Notes: generated from the sequence alone by a model not told the origin. Positions 1 to 12,052 are shown, counted from the first letter of the stretch. The stretch is 64,000 nt of DNA from Mesaphorura yosii (GCA_009869945.1 WIXG01000111.1:124001-188000), one strand, 5' to 3'. Numbers and translations: made by a program.

Positions 1-2690
1 TAAGTTTTTGTTTTGTTGCTGGTCTGGTGCTGTTGTTCCTCTTGCCAATGCCAGTGTAAATGGTATGAGTATCAGCACAAACACGTACAGTACATGGGCG
101 ATGAGGCACTGGCTACGGGCAAGGCAACTCGTTTTATAAACATGTACAACGTACTAAATGCAGGAGTCTTTTTGCCTTGCAGCCTCATACAGGATAAATT
201 TCAACAATGTACCTGCTCTGCTGGCTTGTGGCTTGGTTGTTCAGTATAAAATGTAATGAAATCTGTCTTCATTACATTTATATACACCCTCTCTTTGTTG
301 CTGTTGTTATATTGGAATTTGGGATCCTAATTCGTGTTTATTTGTGGAAGGTGTCAATTCGAGTGTGCTTGAATGAGATTCGAGTATTACGAGCCTGGTC
401 TGAGCCTGGGCCTGGACTTTGAATGAAAAATTCCAACTGTCCCGGTTCCAATGTGGATCAACTTGGCCTAGTGCAGAAGTCCGGCCCTTGAAAAGATGCA
501 CTGGGTGCTTAATTGCTCTTGGTATGACCTGAGTGACCGGTTGTGTGAGAGGTCAACGTGGAACACGACCACAATGACCCCAGCCGAGCTTTGACGTCGA
601 CGTCGATGTTTGCTTTGATCGTTTGAGTGTTTTTCTCAAAACTGCTGACGTACACGTTGATGTAAGCGCTTTGGTTAGGCTAGTTCTAAAACGTTCCGGG
701 AACTATATAAATTTAGCATAAACAGTTCTTAAGAAACGTCGCGAACCGTGTATTGATTGCTGCTTGGCTTACACTTTAAATAAGAAGATGCGACGAATTT
801 GATTCCACCCATATAGTACATTAAGTATTAAGGTCAAGTAGAAATGAAGCTGGATCTGAATAATTTATGGGCACGAGTTCCAAGAATGCAGGATTGTCAG
901 GCAAGAGGTACAAACATTAAATAATTTGGTATTTGCTAAAACACTGTGCATGCGACAAAGACAAGTCGACCAAGCGCAATGTCCAAGTAATGTAATATTT
1001 AATTCGATTAAAAGCACGCTACGCTACCATTTCGTCCCGGTGAAGTACGAGTCAAGCCAATTGATTTGATCCTTGTTAATTATTACGTGGACTTGGACAG
1101 GTAATGACAAAACTACACACACAATTTGAGATGAACTGTGAATGTGAACATTCCAAAGTTTGCATGCCGAGACCACGTGAGAACAGACGTGCATACTTTC
1201 CAGTCATCAGTGGGAAACAATGAGACAGGAATCCGGACAAAAAACTTGAACACAGTCTTAATTTTGTTTCTACTCGCTACCTGCAATGCTAAATGCTAAT
1301 TGTGCTTGCGAATTCTTGCAATCTGCAATCCACTAGACAGTCCACACTCATCTGGTCATCTTATGACGAAAGTGGCGTTCATTGGCTCAGTGTTCGTAGA
1401 ATTCATAATCATAACCACCATTGAAGCGACCAGAGATCACTTCACCAGCATTTTATTGCGCATTGCGAAAAGAGAAAAGAAAACCTGAAATACGAGCCAC
1501 GACACCTGACCAGTCTTGGCATTGCAATGTAGAAAAAGTCTTACCAAAGGTCATTTTCCACAGCACGGTACCAAGTACCGCAGAGCACGAACGACCGCAT
1601 GCACAGCAGCCACATGCGCGGAGCAATATTTATGTCCAATGTTTATGTACGTGAACAGCATCCCAGAACGAGACAACGAGATGAAAATGAGACCGAGACG
1701 CAAAATCCAGATTCACTGTCCAGTCGAATTAGAACGAGACAAACAAGTTAATAAATAAATTAAAGCCAAAGCGAAAGCTCAAGCTGAGATCACAACAGCA
1801 CCCGCAATACATGGAATGTTGCTCAAGACGCAGATTCATGCACAAGTTACTCACTGATTTGGATTTATTCCACTAAAGCGCAAGATGCAATTGAACTCCG
1901 CAAGTTTGTGGTCCAGGCAGGTACAGATTAACTACATGCAATTTGAAGACTTGTTTTTCAGCAATGAATCCATGAACTGCATATTGCGGTTTTTAACCCG
2001 TATGAATGACTTTTGGCACTGTGGCACTCCACGTAAAGGAAAGCATATGAGGTTTAGCGTGTATGAGACCCAACCATAGCCAAATATGAGAGCCAGCGTA
2101 TTTTGGTCCACTTCTGTCATATTGTCATGCCATGTCATGCTCATCTGTCCGAGTCTGCTTGGGAGAAATCATTGTTGTTCATATTTGGACAAATGACAGT
2201 ACTCTCGCCTAATTAAGGCAGGAGGCTGCGACTGTGGGCAACGGTAAATGATAAACCAGGCGTATGATTCTGGGCACATGTTGCATGCTGTGTATGGACT
2301 GAACTCATACAAGACAAGAGCAAGACACCGGCACGTGAGTTGCTGACAAAAGTGTAAACGTAATTTGTTGTTTAGCTTAATAGCGCATGCATTCGAGCAC
2401 AATACAAAGTTGTTACTGTTATTTTAATAATTATGACAGTGGAGTAGTCCACGACGTATGGTGACAAAATTTTGAGTTTTCATAATTACAGGGAAGCAAC
2501 GAATTCGTGAAAAATTGAATGTATGAAGGTGATACGTCACGCGAAGAAGATTTCGCACGGTGCACGGTGTGTAGCGCAGTAAAATTGCAAGTGCAAAAAA
2601 TACGAGCCATGAGCGCTTTTGCGATTGTGAACGTTTTACGAACGTTGAGATGAGTCGTTCTGTTTACTCACTGCGTGAAGAATCTGCGAA
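1..2690. other. Left-edge non-coding stretch, no supported gene
   Basis: I see no conserved protein in either strand here. Open frames are short (under about 80 codons), low in similarity to anything I know, and overlap one another. The only suggestive elements are a TATA-like box at 704-710 and two tandem GACGTC-type half-palindromes around 591-606, listed separately. The stretch could be intergenic, or an intron of a gene beyond the left edge. Confidence 0.5.
591..710 (+). promoter_or_regulatory. Possible core promoter: CRE-like pair plus TATA box
   Basis: Two GACGTC-containing blocks lie in tandem at about 591-606. About 100 bp further on is TATATAA (704-710). This order resembles a CREB/ATF-responsive TATA promoter. 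No convincing coding exon follows: the ATG at 844 opens only 26 codons. The call rests on motif spacing alone, and TATA-like strings are common in this AT-rich sequence. Confidence 0.2.
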
Positions 2691-2923
2691 ATGCAGCAGC
2701 ATCACCGAAATACGGACGAATCGACGGCGGATAAACGTTCCAACGTGCATTCATTGATCGTGTATGAAGTATGCAATAAAAATCGATCAGCACATGTTTT
2801 CACTGCATTCCACTCATTTCAGTTTCATCTTTCGTGCAGAATTTACCTGAATCTTATTTGCTGCGGGTTCGGCGAACGCGAAGTTAAATCTTATCGAATT
2901 TTGTCGTTTTGTCAAGAAATTCA

Positions 2924-3847
2924 ATGTTAACTCTTGGAGTAATTGGTGACTTCGGTGTTCACTCAGATAACAGTGTCCGTGTAGCCAAACTGGTCAAGTC
3001 ATGGAAGCCGGCCGCGATTGTGACAACCGGCGACAATCTTTACATATTGCAGACACCTTCAGAGAAGGCGTACGCTTGCATAACTGGGTGCCTGTACAAG
3101 GAGTACATGATGTCGACCGAAGATAGAAAGCTTACCACGACAAAGAAGCAATTGATCCTCCGGGACAAGGCTCACAATTCCGTTCCTCTTCCGCCAGGCC
3201 TCAGATTCCTCCCTTGCGTGGGCAATCACGACTACCCGACTCATGCCTACTGCCGTTATTTCGGACTGCCAACCTATTATGGAATACAATTCAAGTCCCA
3301 TCAGCCGTTGCTCAAACTAATCTCGCTCAACAATTACATGGATGCTGATGGCAACTTTGAATGTAAAGCCAAATCTCCAACTGGCCAAAGGATTTGGCTC
3401 GAAAAGGAACTGGCGGCCAGCGCTGACGTGAAGTGGATCATCATCTACTTTCACTATCCACAAGTCTGCTCCATTTCTCCGGACGAAGAAAACTGCATGA
3501 AACGGAAGTTTCCATTTCACAAGTACCCCAACGTCGCCCTCATTCTGTCAGGCCATAAACACATCTACGAGAGGCTGGTCATTCATGGAATCACGAACGT
3601 TATTGTGGGGACGAGCGGCCATTCTTTGTACCATCAGCCCGAAGAATCACGCCCTGAATCTAAATTCTTCGATAATTCTGGATACGGAGGCCTTAAACTT
3701 GAAGTCGAGAACGAGCGGATCAAAGGTTCGTATTATGTGACTGATAAGCTCAATAATAACGTCACACTGAAGGACGAATTCGTAATTGAATCACACTCAT
3801 GGAAAAATGAATCAATAGAAAACAGGCTCAGAGACGTCAAATTGTAA
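2924..3847 (+). CDS. Metallophosphatase, purple acid phosphatase-like (calcineurin-like superfamily), intronless
   Basis: A single uninterrupted frame of 307 residues. The first ATG of the frame is at 2924; upstream in-frame codons have no ATG. All five blocks of a binuclear metallophosphatase are visible: GDFG (Asp9), TTGDNLY (Asp37, Asn38), GNHD (Asn101-Asp103), a histidine in IYFHYP (His177) and GHKH (His211, His213). These would hold two metal ions (Fe/Zn/Mn in the family) and hydrolyse phosphate esters. Length and block order resemble tartrate-resistant and bacterial-type acid phosphatases. There is no obvious signal peptide, unlike secreted TRAP enzymes, so it may be cytosolic. An AATAAA follows 52 bp after the stop. 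It has no introns although most neighbours are split, and the tandem TTGDN plus YFHYP wording looks more like bacterial homologues. Transfer is possible but unproven. The substrate is unknown. Confidence 0.85.
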   Translation: MLTLGVIGDFGVHSDNSVRVAKLVKSWKPAAIVTTGDNLYILQTPSEKAYACITGCLYKEYMMSTEDRKLTTTKKQLILRDKAHNSVPLPPGLRFLPCVGNHDYPTHAYCRYFGLPTYYGIQFKSHQPLLKLISLNNYMDADGNFECKAKSPTGQRIWLEKELAASADVKWIIIYFHYPQVCSISPDEENCMKRKFPFHKYPNVALILSGHKHIYERLVIHGITNVIVGTSGHSLYHQPEESRPESKFFDNSGYGGLKLEVENERIKGSYYVTDKLNNNVTLKDEFVIESHSWKNESIENRLRDVKL

Positions 3848-3898
3848 AGCTAATAATTTTAATTTCGTACACAATTTTTGTATTGTTCCAGCAATTTG

Positions 3899-3904
3899 AA
3901 TAAA
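3899..3904 (+). terminator. Polyadenylation signal of the metallophosphatase gene
   Basis: AATAAA lies 52 bp after the stop codon, a normal distance for a short 3' UTR. Confidence 0.6.
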
Positions 3905-4042
3905 TGCGACAAGCAATGACAAATCGTATGACTAGCCAAAGCAGTTGAAAGTCTTATAATAGCTAATAAGCGTTTAATTACGATTAATGGAATGGAAATG
4001 GGTGCGATAAAGGCCAAGCACGAAGAACGTGGCAACACGAAT

Positions 4043-4761
4043 TCAGATATTCGAAGCTGGAGCGTAGGACGCATTCTCCTTCATGTTCCGATGCGTATGC
4101 TTCTTCGACTGCTTCTCATTCTCGACGCTGCAGACGCAGGCAGGTTTTGGACATTTGAGACCCGACCCAGGTTTCAGCGGCGGCACAAAGTTGAGTCCGT
4201 CAAAAATGGGTACGTAAACCTCCCCGCTCTTTCTGGCCAAAACGCCCCGAGAATATCGTCGTCGTCCCTGCTCTCCAGGCGATTTAAGGCGTTCTCGGTT
4301 CCTGTAACACGTACGGATTCATTAAGCAACCGTTATTTGAGCAGGAGAGACACTAGTACAACTTACGGATCGCAAATCCCACTCTTGTAGTACAGCCATA
4401 ACATGAATGGAATGACAATCATGGCAATAATTCCGACGACAATTAGTGCCTCAATCAGCCCATCATTTGAGTGCTCCCTTTCTCGCCTCAGTTCGCGTTC
4501 CCGTTCGTCATGCTCGAAACGTCGGATATTCTCTAATTTGGAGACCCACGACTGGTGACTGTAAATTGGGTCCGGTTCGATTGAGTATGTGGAATTGTAT
4601 TCAGTAGTGTTATAAATGGACCAAATTGGCGGAGGTAAATCCATGGCGTAGGCGTATGGTGTATGACAGAGCTGGTTAATCGACTTGGTACTTTCACCCA
4701 GGAATGCCAAATTAATACTGTCTCGGACTAGAAAAAATCTGCCCCAGACTACTTGCAATTT
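4043..4761 (-). CDS. Single-pass membrane protein, unrecognised; 5' end uncertain
   Basis: Two coding exons: 4761-4367 and 4301-4043, joined by a 65 bp GT-AG intron (GATCC/gtaagt ... ttacag/GAACC). Reading the joined frame gives a tail ending ASNI and a stop. From the N-terminus there is a polar segment with two N-glycosylation sequons (NTT, NST), a charged heptad-like stretch rich in R and E (around ERERELRRERE), then one strong membrane segment (LIEALIVVGIIAMIVIPFML), then a basic, cysteine-containing tail with CPKPACVC. This predicts an outside-to-inside protein with a cytosolic tail of about 90 residues. The first exon is preceded by a good acceptor at 4762, so a further exon with a start or signal peptide probably exists. 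If not, the ATG at 4644 is the only internal start. I do not recognise the family. Confidence 0.6.
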
Positions 4762-4769
4762 CTAAAATT

Positions 4770-6754
4770 AGGCCAGACTAAATTCTATTTCTTTGAATTC
4801 GCACTTTGTGAGATTCGTAATGTTTACAAATGTAATCCGAGCACAATTCACTTTGACATATCAAGTGAGACTGCACTGCATGAATGAAAGTGAATGAATG
4901 GAAGGAAATACGACGGAGAAAGTTCTACGCTATGGCTGCGATAGGATTTGGAGTTCGCGTCGTTGGGTACGTGCCAAGAACCATAGCACGGAACGGAATA
5001 GTCCGGATTCAGAAACTTGCGTGTTTGTCTTCCACAACCAGGAGGCAGGCAGGCGCCCAGGGAATTTTCCAAACAGACCGAATCTTCAAAAGCCTTGTTA
5101 CAGCAGGCAAGCAACAAAGTTTGTAAAGTGCAACAAAGTACAAAGGAAATGACGACTGCTGCATTCGTATGTAGGACAGAACAAGAACCGACGGACGGAC
5201 GTGCTCCTCATAAAATGTTGCGAATAACCGAATACCGAAACCCCGTGAACCATGAGCAAGAAGCCCTCTTGCTGCGCAGGAAATTGCAATACTGTGCAAA
5301 TGTGTAATATTAATGTCTTCTGCGGAACTTCTGAACTCAAAATGTCGAACATTTGCAATTACGAGGAAAATGGCATTTGAATTATTCTAGTTCCGAACAG
5401 AATGGAAAGCAATAATGCAGACCGAGACTGGCGGTTTGTGTTTAGCATAACAATAATGTAGATCAATTTTTCCGCAGAGAACTTCACTGCGGGAGTTCAT
5501 GCATGATATACAAGGATCTCTCGTCGGTCGTCGGTTATTTTTGTCAGGTCCTGAGGGCAATGACCAAACCAAGCCAAGTGTTGCTTCCTATCACTCAGCG
5601 ATTTAACAGAAGCAGAGTCCACCCGTTTCAACTCCGACTCAGAGGCGAGTTTTTAGTCCCAAGTCTCAAGGCAGGCTGTAATTCTTACCTCGTATTTTCT
5701 TGTAACGCTTGTTCAGAAAATTAGAATCATAGGCAATTAATTAAATCATACGGTTTGGTGACAATGGCCAAGGCCGAGGCTACAGCCGAATTCGTATTTG
5801 TACAGTGATGAGTCTCAAGTCATTGCAGATGCTCAAGAGCCCTCGGCATCTCCAAATTGTTTCTACCCAGAGCGTAATCCAGTTGAGATAATGGCCAATT
5901 TGCCGGGCACGCCTTTCTTATCAAGCATTTAGGACCTTACATCTAACGGGGAGTACTCAGAGCGAGCAGTATTTCCGACAACTTTGGCGTGGAATGTATT
6001 GGTTGAGTCTGCGCAGGTTTATTTCGATGACTGTACGCGGTGGACTTTAGATACTTCAAAACTACCCCGAGTCGGGCCTGGCTGTGGTCAATTCCATACA
6101 TTCAAACTGCGGCCATCGAAGTTAGCAATCACGCGGAATAGGCTGTACTTTGTCTTTCAAAATAGCAACACCGACAAAGAATACAAGTGATCAACTAATT
6201 AATGCTGCAATCCGGACATTCGGATCAGGCAACGAGCTTGTATCACCAGCGGCTGCAGATAAAATTTAATCTATGGTTGGCTAATTTCTAGGCTTATGGT
6301 TCCCAACGAGGAGAAGTGCGTCGAGTTGTACAGCCGTCTAAAGAATATGGGATTCAAAACAGAGATTGGACAAATCGGTTATGTGTTATGAACCATTTTC
6401 AGCCTTTAACCTCAGACTTACAAATTGACATTAAAGATGTGTATACACAATTGCAATTGCCGTAATTTACTGATAATGTTATTCAACAGTACTGGCTAGG
6501 CTAGAATAAATTGGCAATGAATTGATGGCTTCGTTGATACGTGCAGTTGGAACATGCAGTATATCGAATGACATAACAAAGACGGCCAGATTCAAATTCA
6601 TCACACGAGGGCTCGTATTTCGAACCGCAGTTTGCGAATGAAATCTTCGAGATTCTTCCGGCTGCTTCATCTGACAAACTCTCTAGAATTCTTCAATCTA
6701 AGGAGAATCTAATCGTAGTATAGTAGTAATTGTCTTGTCTTGCAAGCAATTGGA
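4770..6754. other. Intergenic stretch with several ambiguous open frames
   Basis: No gene is firmly supported. Between 5764 and 6450 there are successive open frames on the + strand that read like protein but change frame with no clear splice sites. One (5947-6187) ends KEYK. Another ends in a possible terminal exon after the acceptor at 6291, open in two frames. I recognise none of them. They may be chance, a decayed gene, or a gene with non-obvious introns. Confidence 0.35.
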
Positions 6755-8668
6755 ATGTTGACTATGGAAAGCTCTTCGGATAACAATAACACAAATGGTG
6801 CGACATTTTTTCAACCCTTGGATCCAGAAAACATCGAGGAGACATTGACTGAGTTGGAGAGCTACTGCATGAATTGTTCACTTAATGTAAGTAAAGCTTG
6901 ATCTGAAGAAGGAATATCAAAACTCGTGTATTGTTTTTCAGCAAGTTGTGGTTAAATTCTGCAGGGAACAACCAAACTACTTCTGACCAACATTCCATAC
7001 TTCAAGCAAGTCATCATTTCTTCGTTTGCGTGCCCACACTGCTCGTTTCATAACAATGAACTGCAATCAGCTCAAGAAATTGAAACGCACGGAACGGAGT
7101 TGACACTAATTGTGGCTCCGCAAAGCGGTCAACAGGATGATTTGAATCGTCAGGTCATTTTCTCGGAGCATGCGACAATTAAGGTGCCGGAACTGGAGCT
7201 GGAAATGCTGGCTAAACATCATAAAGGTGATATCACAACGGTTGAAGGCATCTTTCAGCGAACAATTGATGGATTGTCACAAGATCAGCCGAGGAGGCAA
7301 CTTGAAAACCCGAATGACTATGAAGCAGTTGCGAGATTTATTTTTAAAGTAGAGGAATATAAGCTGGGGACAAAGCCGTTCACACTAGTAAGTTGACTTT
7401 TACATTTACGCTGCGACAAACGCGCCCTCCTTCCACCATGCTAATGTTTGATATTATTTACAGAATATCAGGGATATCAGCGGTAACAGTTTCATTTCAC
7501 CACCTCCGAGTGCAAATCCTGGTCAGGCCGATCCAAATTTGAAAATAAGCCAATTTACAAGAACTACCGATGAAAATCGGGAAATTGGAGTATTTTCTCA
7601 GGCAGATTTAAGAGTAGAGGAGGCGTTGAACGAAGCCGATGGTGGTGCTCAGAATCGTGAAAATTCTGGAAATCCTGCAACTGTCGAATCCAAGGCCAGC
7701 CAGATCGACGAAGACAACCAAGAACAGTTACAATACGAGGTTCATCACTTCACGCTTCCATGTCCGAACTGTGGTGAGACCTGTGATACCAAAATGAGGC
7801 CCACCAAAATACCGCATTTCAAGGAGGTTATTGTAATGGCCACACACTGCGAGGCTTGCGGATATCGCACCAACGAAATTAAAGCAGGGTCAGGAATAGA
7901 ACCGAAGGGGAAGCGATTTATCCTGGAAGTCAGGAACCTGGAAGACATGAGTCGTGACGTTTTGAAGGTAAGCATACACCTGTGAAAAGTTGGTGAAGAT
8001 GGATGGATAATGAATGGATGAATCTTATGTTTACGTTTACTTTCAGTCTGAAACCTGTTCATTGGAAATTCCGTCCTTAGAATTTGAAGTTGGAGCGCGT
8101 ACGCTTGTGTCAAAGTTTACGACTTTAGAGGGTAAAGACGTGTTTCAGTCAGTGCGAATGCCAGTTATCAAACACGAGTGATGGAGTGATTAGGTTGTGG
8201 ATTTGCAAATATATCTTGTTGTGCTTAGGGCTGTTGAAGGATTCCTATGAGAATATGGTACTGCACAACCCATTCGTGCTCGCCACGGATGGAACGTCTG
8301 AGGAAATCAAAGAGAAGTTTAAGACATTTAAAGAAAGGTTTGACCAGCTGATGCGAATCGAGGAACCATTTACGGTTATCTTAGACGACCCAGCTGGTAA
8401 CAGTTACGTGCAGGTGAGACGCATATTCTCAAAGAACTTAAAATACGCATGAAAATGAAGGAAGAGTGGTCATGATAATGGAATCTATTGTTTCATTTCA
8501 TTCATGCTGTAGAACCTTTTTGAGCCTGAAGAAGACCCACAGTTAAAGTATGAGGAGTACGAAAGAAGTTTTGAGGATAACGAAGCCCTTGGATTGAACG
8601 ATATGAAAACGGAGAATTACGAATCGGAACCGACTGCGACTACCAGCCAGGATCAGTCTCAAAGTTGA
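6755..8668 (+). CDS. zpr1: ZPR1 zinc-finger protein
   Basis: Six exons: 6755-6886, 6965-7387, 7464-7967, 8047-8131, 8229-8413, 8513-8668, giving 494 residues. The protein has the family's duplicated layout: zinc finger, ZPR1 domain, second zinc finger, ZPR1 domain. The first finger uses CMNC (exon 1) with CPHC, followed by NNTE-like HNNELQSA; the second uses CPNC with [10 protein letters not shown]. Each is followed by the conserved beta-rich domain (VEGIFQR in copy 1, LLKDSY and NPF in copy 2). ZPR1 binds eEF1A as a folding chaperone in the cytoplasm and moves to the nucleus after growth stimulation. The start could be ATG 6755 or ATG 6764 in the same frame. The gene runs tail-to-tail into fibrillarin. 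A long acidic linker between the halves (about residues 200-245) explains its extra length over the human protein. Confidence 0.95.
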
Positions 8669-8881
8669 CGATCACAATGAATGGAGGGAGACAAAGGGAA
8701 GCAGAATTATACAATGCTCTAAACATAAATATTTTAATCTTTCTTGAACACTCCAAAGTCACCATAAGGGACATTTGGGACACGTTTCCTGATCATAAAT
8801 GTTGTCAAAATTCATCCACATTCAATTGCTGCTGTGGTGTGATCAGAAAATCTTACAAAACTAAATCTGGAAAGCAGATTA

Positions 8882-8887
8882 AATAAA
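8882..8887 (+). terminator. Polyadenylation signal for zpr1
   Basis: AATAAA about 210 bp after the zpr1 stop and 85 bp before the end of the convergent fibrillarin coding sequence. A second AATAAA lies at 8946-8951. Confidence 0.5.
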
Positions 8888-8971
8888 CATCATAATCTTT
8901 AAACAACTGTAAAGAAATTACTCAATGATAGAAAAGTCAAGACAAAATAAAAATGCGAACAAGATCACTGA

Positions 8972-10402
8972 TCACGCCTTGGGTGGTGGTCTGAAGACTC
9001 CGACAACGACAGCGTGATCTCTCTCGTAAGGCTCCAAAGTCAACTGTTCTTGTGGCTTCAACTTGTCTGCCTGAAGTTTCTTAACTTCAGCCGCGAAGAC
9101 GGCTTCCGGCTCAGCTGTCGAATCGATGCAATTAGCCTGCAATTGAACCACAAACCACAATTAGTATGGAATTCTCTTCTAGAATTATAACTACCTGAAA
9201 AAGGTTACCTTGATTGAAATAACAAAATGACCACCGTTCTTTAGGAAATATTGTGCATTCAGAATTACGATACGCGCTTGGTCAGGCTGAGCGACATCAG
9301 CAAAGATGGTATCAACCATTCCAACGAGCATACGATATTTGTGAGGATGACGTGCGTCCTCAATAATTGGAATGATATTTGTCCTTTTCTTGGCAACATT
9401 TAACAGATCACGTCCGGAACGATGTGAAAATTCAACTGCGTACACAAGCCCTTCCTGAAATAAGAATTAGAAGCATGGCTAACATTAACATATTGCTCTT
9501 GCTTGTGGTGTTGGAAGAATCTCAAAGATTGACCACTTACAGGTCCAACAATATCTGATACGTGTGAGACGGTAGTTCCAGAGGCAGCACCCAAATAAAG
9601 AACTTTGGAGCCCGGTGGCATGTGAATCTGATCCACTCCACCAAGAATCGCGGCTGCCAACTTTGATCTGAAGGGATTCCAAACTCGGTACTCAATTTTC
9701 GTTCCTTCCTCTCCCTAATCAAGTGTGAGATGTGAGATAATGTCTAGTCTTTCTGACAGAAGAGCTAAAATAAGAATTGACATTACATCCACAGAAATAC
9801 GTTTTTCACCGTAGACGGCATCTCCAACAACCATATTCTTTGTAACTAATGCATCTTCCTTTCCCCTAGCGATGAATACTCCCGCATGACGATGAGGTTC
9901 AACTACGACTTGTTTCCCACCTCTCATTCCACCTAAAATCATCATGAGGTGCTGAGTTTTTGTTCTAGTTACCTTTTCTGAGTCTCATGGATGTTACGAT
10001 GCAACAAGAAAATCAACTTACCACCACCACGACCGCCTCTGCCACCTCTTCCGCCACCTCGACCTAGGGTGGATTAAAACAAAGCATTAATGACCCAAGA
10101 CCATTACCTGACCCGAAATTGAACCTTTAACGCTGTAACTCACCGCCTCCTCTTCCTCCGCCGCGACCACCTCCACTGTCTCTACCACCAAAGCCACCTC
10201 GTCCTCCTCCACGACCACCGCCTCTTCCTCCCCCACGGCCGCCACCACTGTCTCTACCTCTGAAGCCTCCTCCTCGTCCACCTCCACGATCGCCGAAACC
10301 TGCATTGAAAACAACGTGAACGTGGAATCTTAGTTTGGGCGTGTGATAGGCGAAGCGAAATTTTCAGAAAAGATTAGAACAAGAACAATGTCGCTCACCC
10401 AT
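8972..10402 (-). CDS. fbl: Fibrillarin, rRNA 2'-O-methyltransferase
   Basis: Seven exons on the minus strand: 10402-10399, 10299-10144, 10063-10022, 9932-9787, 9714-9541, 9454-9209, 9136-8972, giving 310 residues. The first coding exon is only ATGG. Residues 2 to about 70 form the glycine-arginine-rich domain ([10 protein letters not shown] and repeats). The methyltransferase follows, with [14 protein letters not shown], the SAM loop [38 protein letters not shown], the FADVAQPDQ block and the C-terminal [18 protein letters not shown]. Fibrillarin is the catalytic subunit of box C/D snoRNPs in the nucleolus and also methylates a histone H2A glutamine. Its length is close to the human protein (321). 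I checked the introns for C/D snoRNA boxes and found none convincing. The gene is convergent with zpr1. Confidence 0.97.
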
Positions 10403-10970
10403 TTCGTAATCCGTGCCTGTGTCCAATCACTGATTAACTGCTGCTGAACTGAAGTGGGTAACAATACTTCACACAAATTCAGAGGTTCAAGTCGTAATTC
10501 TGTGAAAGCAACAAAAGCAACAGCAAGCACGCACGCGGATCGCGTGATTATGAACCGCATCGGCCACGAAAATTCCCGCACTGAGTTTTATCATTGAATC
10601 ATGCACGAAACCTTCAAGCTTGAAGCAAGTGCCGAGTGAGGGCGATCTCAGCAGGCCAAAGTCAGGAGACCGAGACATGAACGTGAGCTGCAGTAGGCTG
10701 TAGGCTAGGCCATACACGGGACTGGGTTGGATTGGAATTTTTCTGATCGAAGAATTAATTAATTTGGTGCGAGTGAGCCGGTTAAGAGCTGATTGTGATT
10801 TGTACTCAATTAATTTCGAGAATTTAACGCTTAGCCTCATTCTGCGTTGGTCCTAGTCTTGGTTTACCGAGGTAAGAGCATTAAACACTACTACAAAATA
10901 ACCCCGGGACTTCCCGCATGGTAAGGCCGAGCCCGGTCCAGGCGCTGCGGCTGCTTACGATTCCAATTAC

Positions 10971-12052
10971 ATGACTGTTTCCAGAATCATGCTTGCCCAA
11001 CAAAGCCGGCTGCTGGTTCTTCAGCCAACTGTGGTGGCAGTATGGAATCAACAGCAGAACCGTGGAATGGCCACACTGAAGTCCATCTCCTTGCGTTTAA
11101 AATCCGTAAAGAACATCCAGAAGATTACCCAATCCATGAAGATGGTGTCAGCTGCGAAATACGCGAGGGCAGAAAGAGAGCTGAAGTTGGCAAGACCTTA
11201 CGGAGTTGGATCACAGGCGTTCTACACCAATGCTGAAGTCAAGGGACCCGAGGATGTGACTGCACCAAAACTAATTCTTGCCATGAGCTCCGATCGTGGT
11301 CTTTGTGGTGCCATTCATTCATCTGTCGGAAAAATGATCCGGGTAAGATTCACTTACCATACTTAACATGCTCAAGCTTTCTGTGCTTCCGCTGATAGCA
11401 AAATGTGATTTGTGTGCTTCTTTCCTTTGACAGAATGAACTGCAAAACTCAGCAGCCAATACGAAGGTTGTATGCATTGGTGATAAGGCAAGAGCAATTC
11501 TACAACGTGTCTTTGCACAAAACATCTTGTTTGTTGCAAAGGAAATCGGTCGAAAAGTCCCAACTTTTCAGGTATGCAATCCAGTCATCTTCCTTTATCT
11601 TAGTAGTGGCTATAGTTTTTCTTGATTCATTTCATTTTCAGGATGCGGCTCGTGTTGCTGAAACAGTTCTGAGCTGCGGCTATCAATTCGAGATTGGCAA
11701 GATTGTGTACAACAAATTCAAGTCTGTCGTCTCGTACACAACATCGGAAATTCCTATTTTCAGTATCAACTCGATTAGCACAGCCCCGAAGTTGAGTGTT
11801 TACGATTCACTGGACGCCGACGTGATTCAAAGCTACGTGGAGTACTCTCTCTCGTCCCTCATTTACTACACAATGAAGGAGAACGCGTGTTCAGAGCAAT
11901 CTTCACGTATGACTGCCATGGACGGTGCAAGTAAAAACGCTGGCGAAATGATTGATAAACTGTCACTTACCTTCAACCGAACAAGACAGGCTGTCATCAC
12001 AAGAGAACTTATCGAAATCATTTCTGGTGCATCGGCTCTGAAGAAAGACTAA
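10971..12052 (+). CDS. ATP5F1C: Mitochondrial F1-ATP synthase gamma subunit
   Basis: Three exons: 10971-11342, 11434-11571, 11642-12052, giving 306 residues. The N-terminus ([15 protein letters not shown] ... NRG) is a typical basic, hydrophobic mitochondrial targeting peptide of about 35 residues. The mature part starts at [20 protein letters not shown], the long N-terminal helix of the rotor shaft, and ends with the matching C-terminal helix ([21 protein letters not shown]). The central Rossmann-like part includes [15 protein letters not shown]. The subunit turns inside the alpha3beta3 ring of complex V and couples proton flow to ATP synthesis. ATG 10971 is preferred; a second in-frame ATG at 10989 would still leave a presequence. 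Confidence 0.96.

Noticed and set aside
7745-8113. 122-codon open frame on the minus strand
   Set aside because: Shadow of zpr1 exons 3-4, with no domain.
9137-10021. Fibrillarin introns as hosts of C/D snoRNAs
   Set aside because: A TGATGAT string occurs near the end of one intron, but no paired C/D and C'/D' boxes with terminal stem were found.
10087-10314. Open frame rich in Glu/Val/Ala on the minus strand
   Set aside because: Out-of-frame reading of the fibrillarin GAR exon; the true frame gives RGG repeats.
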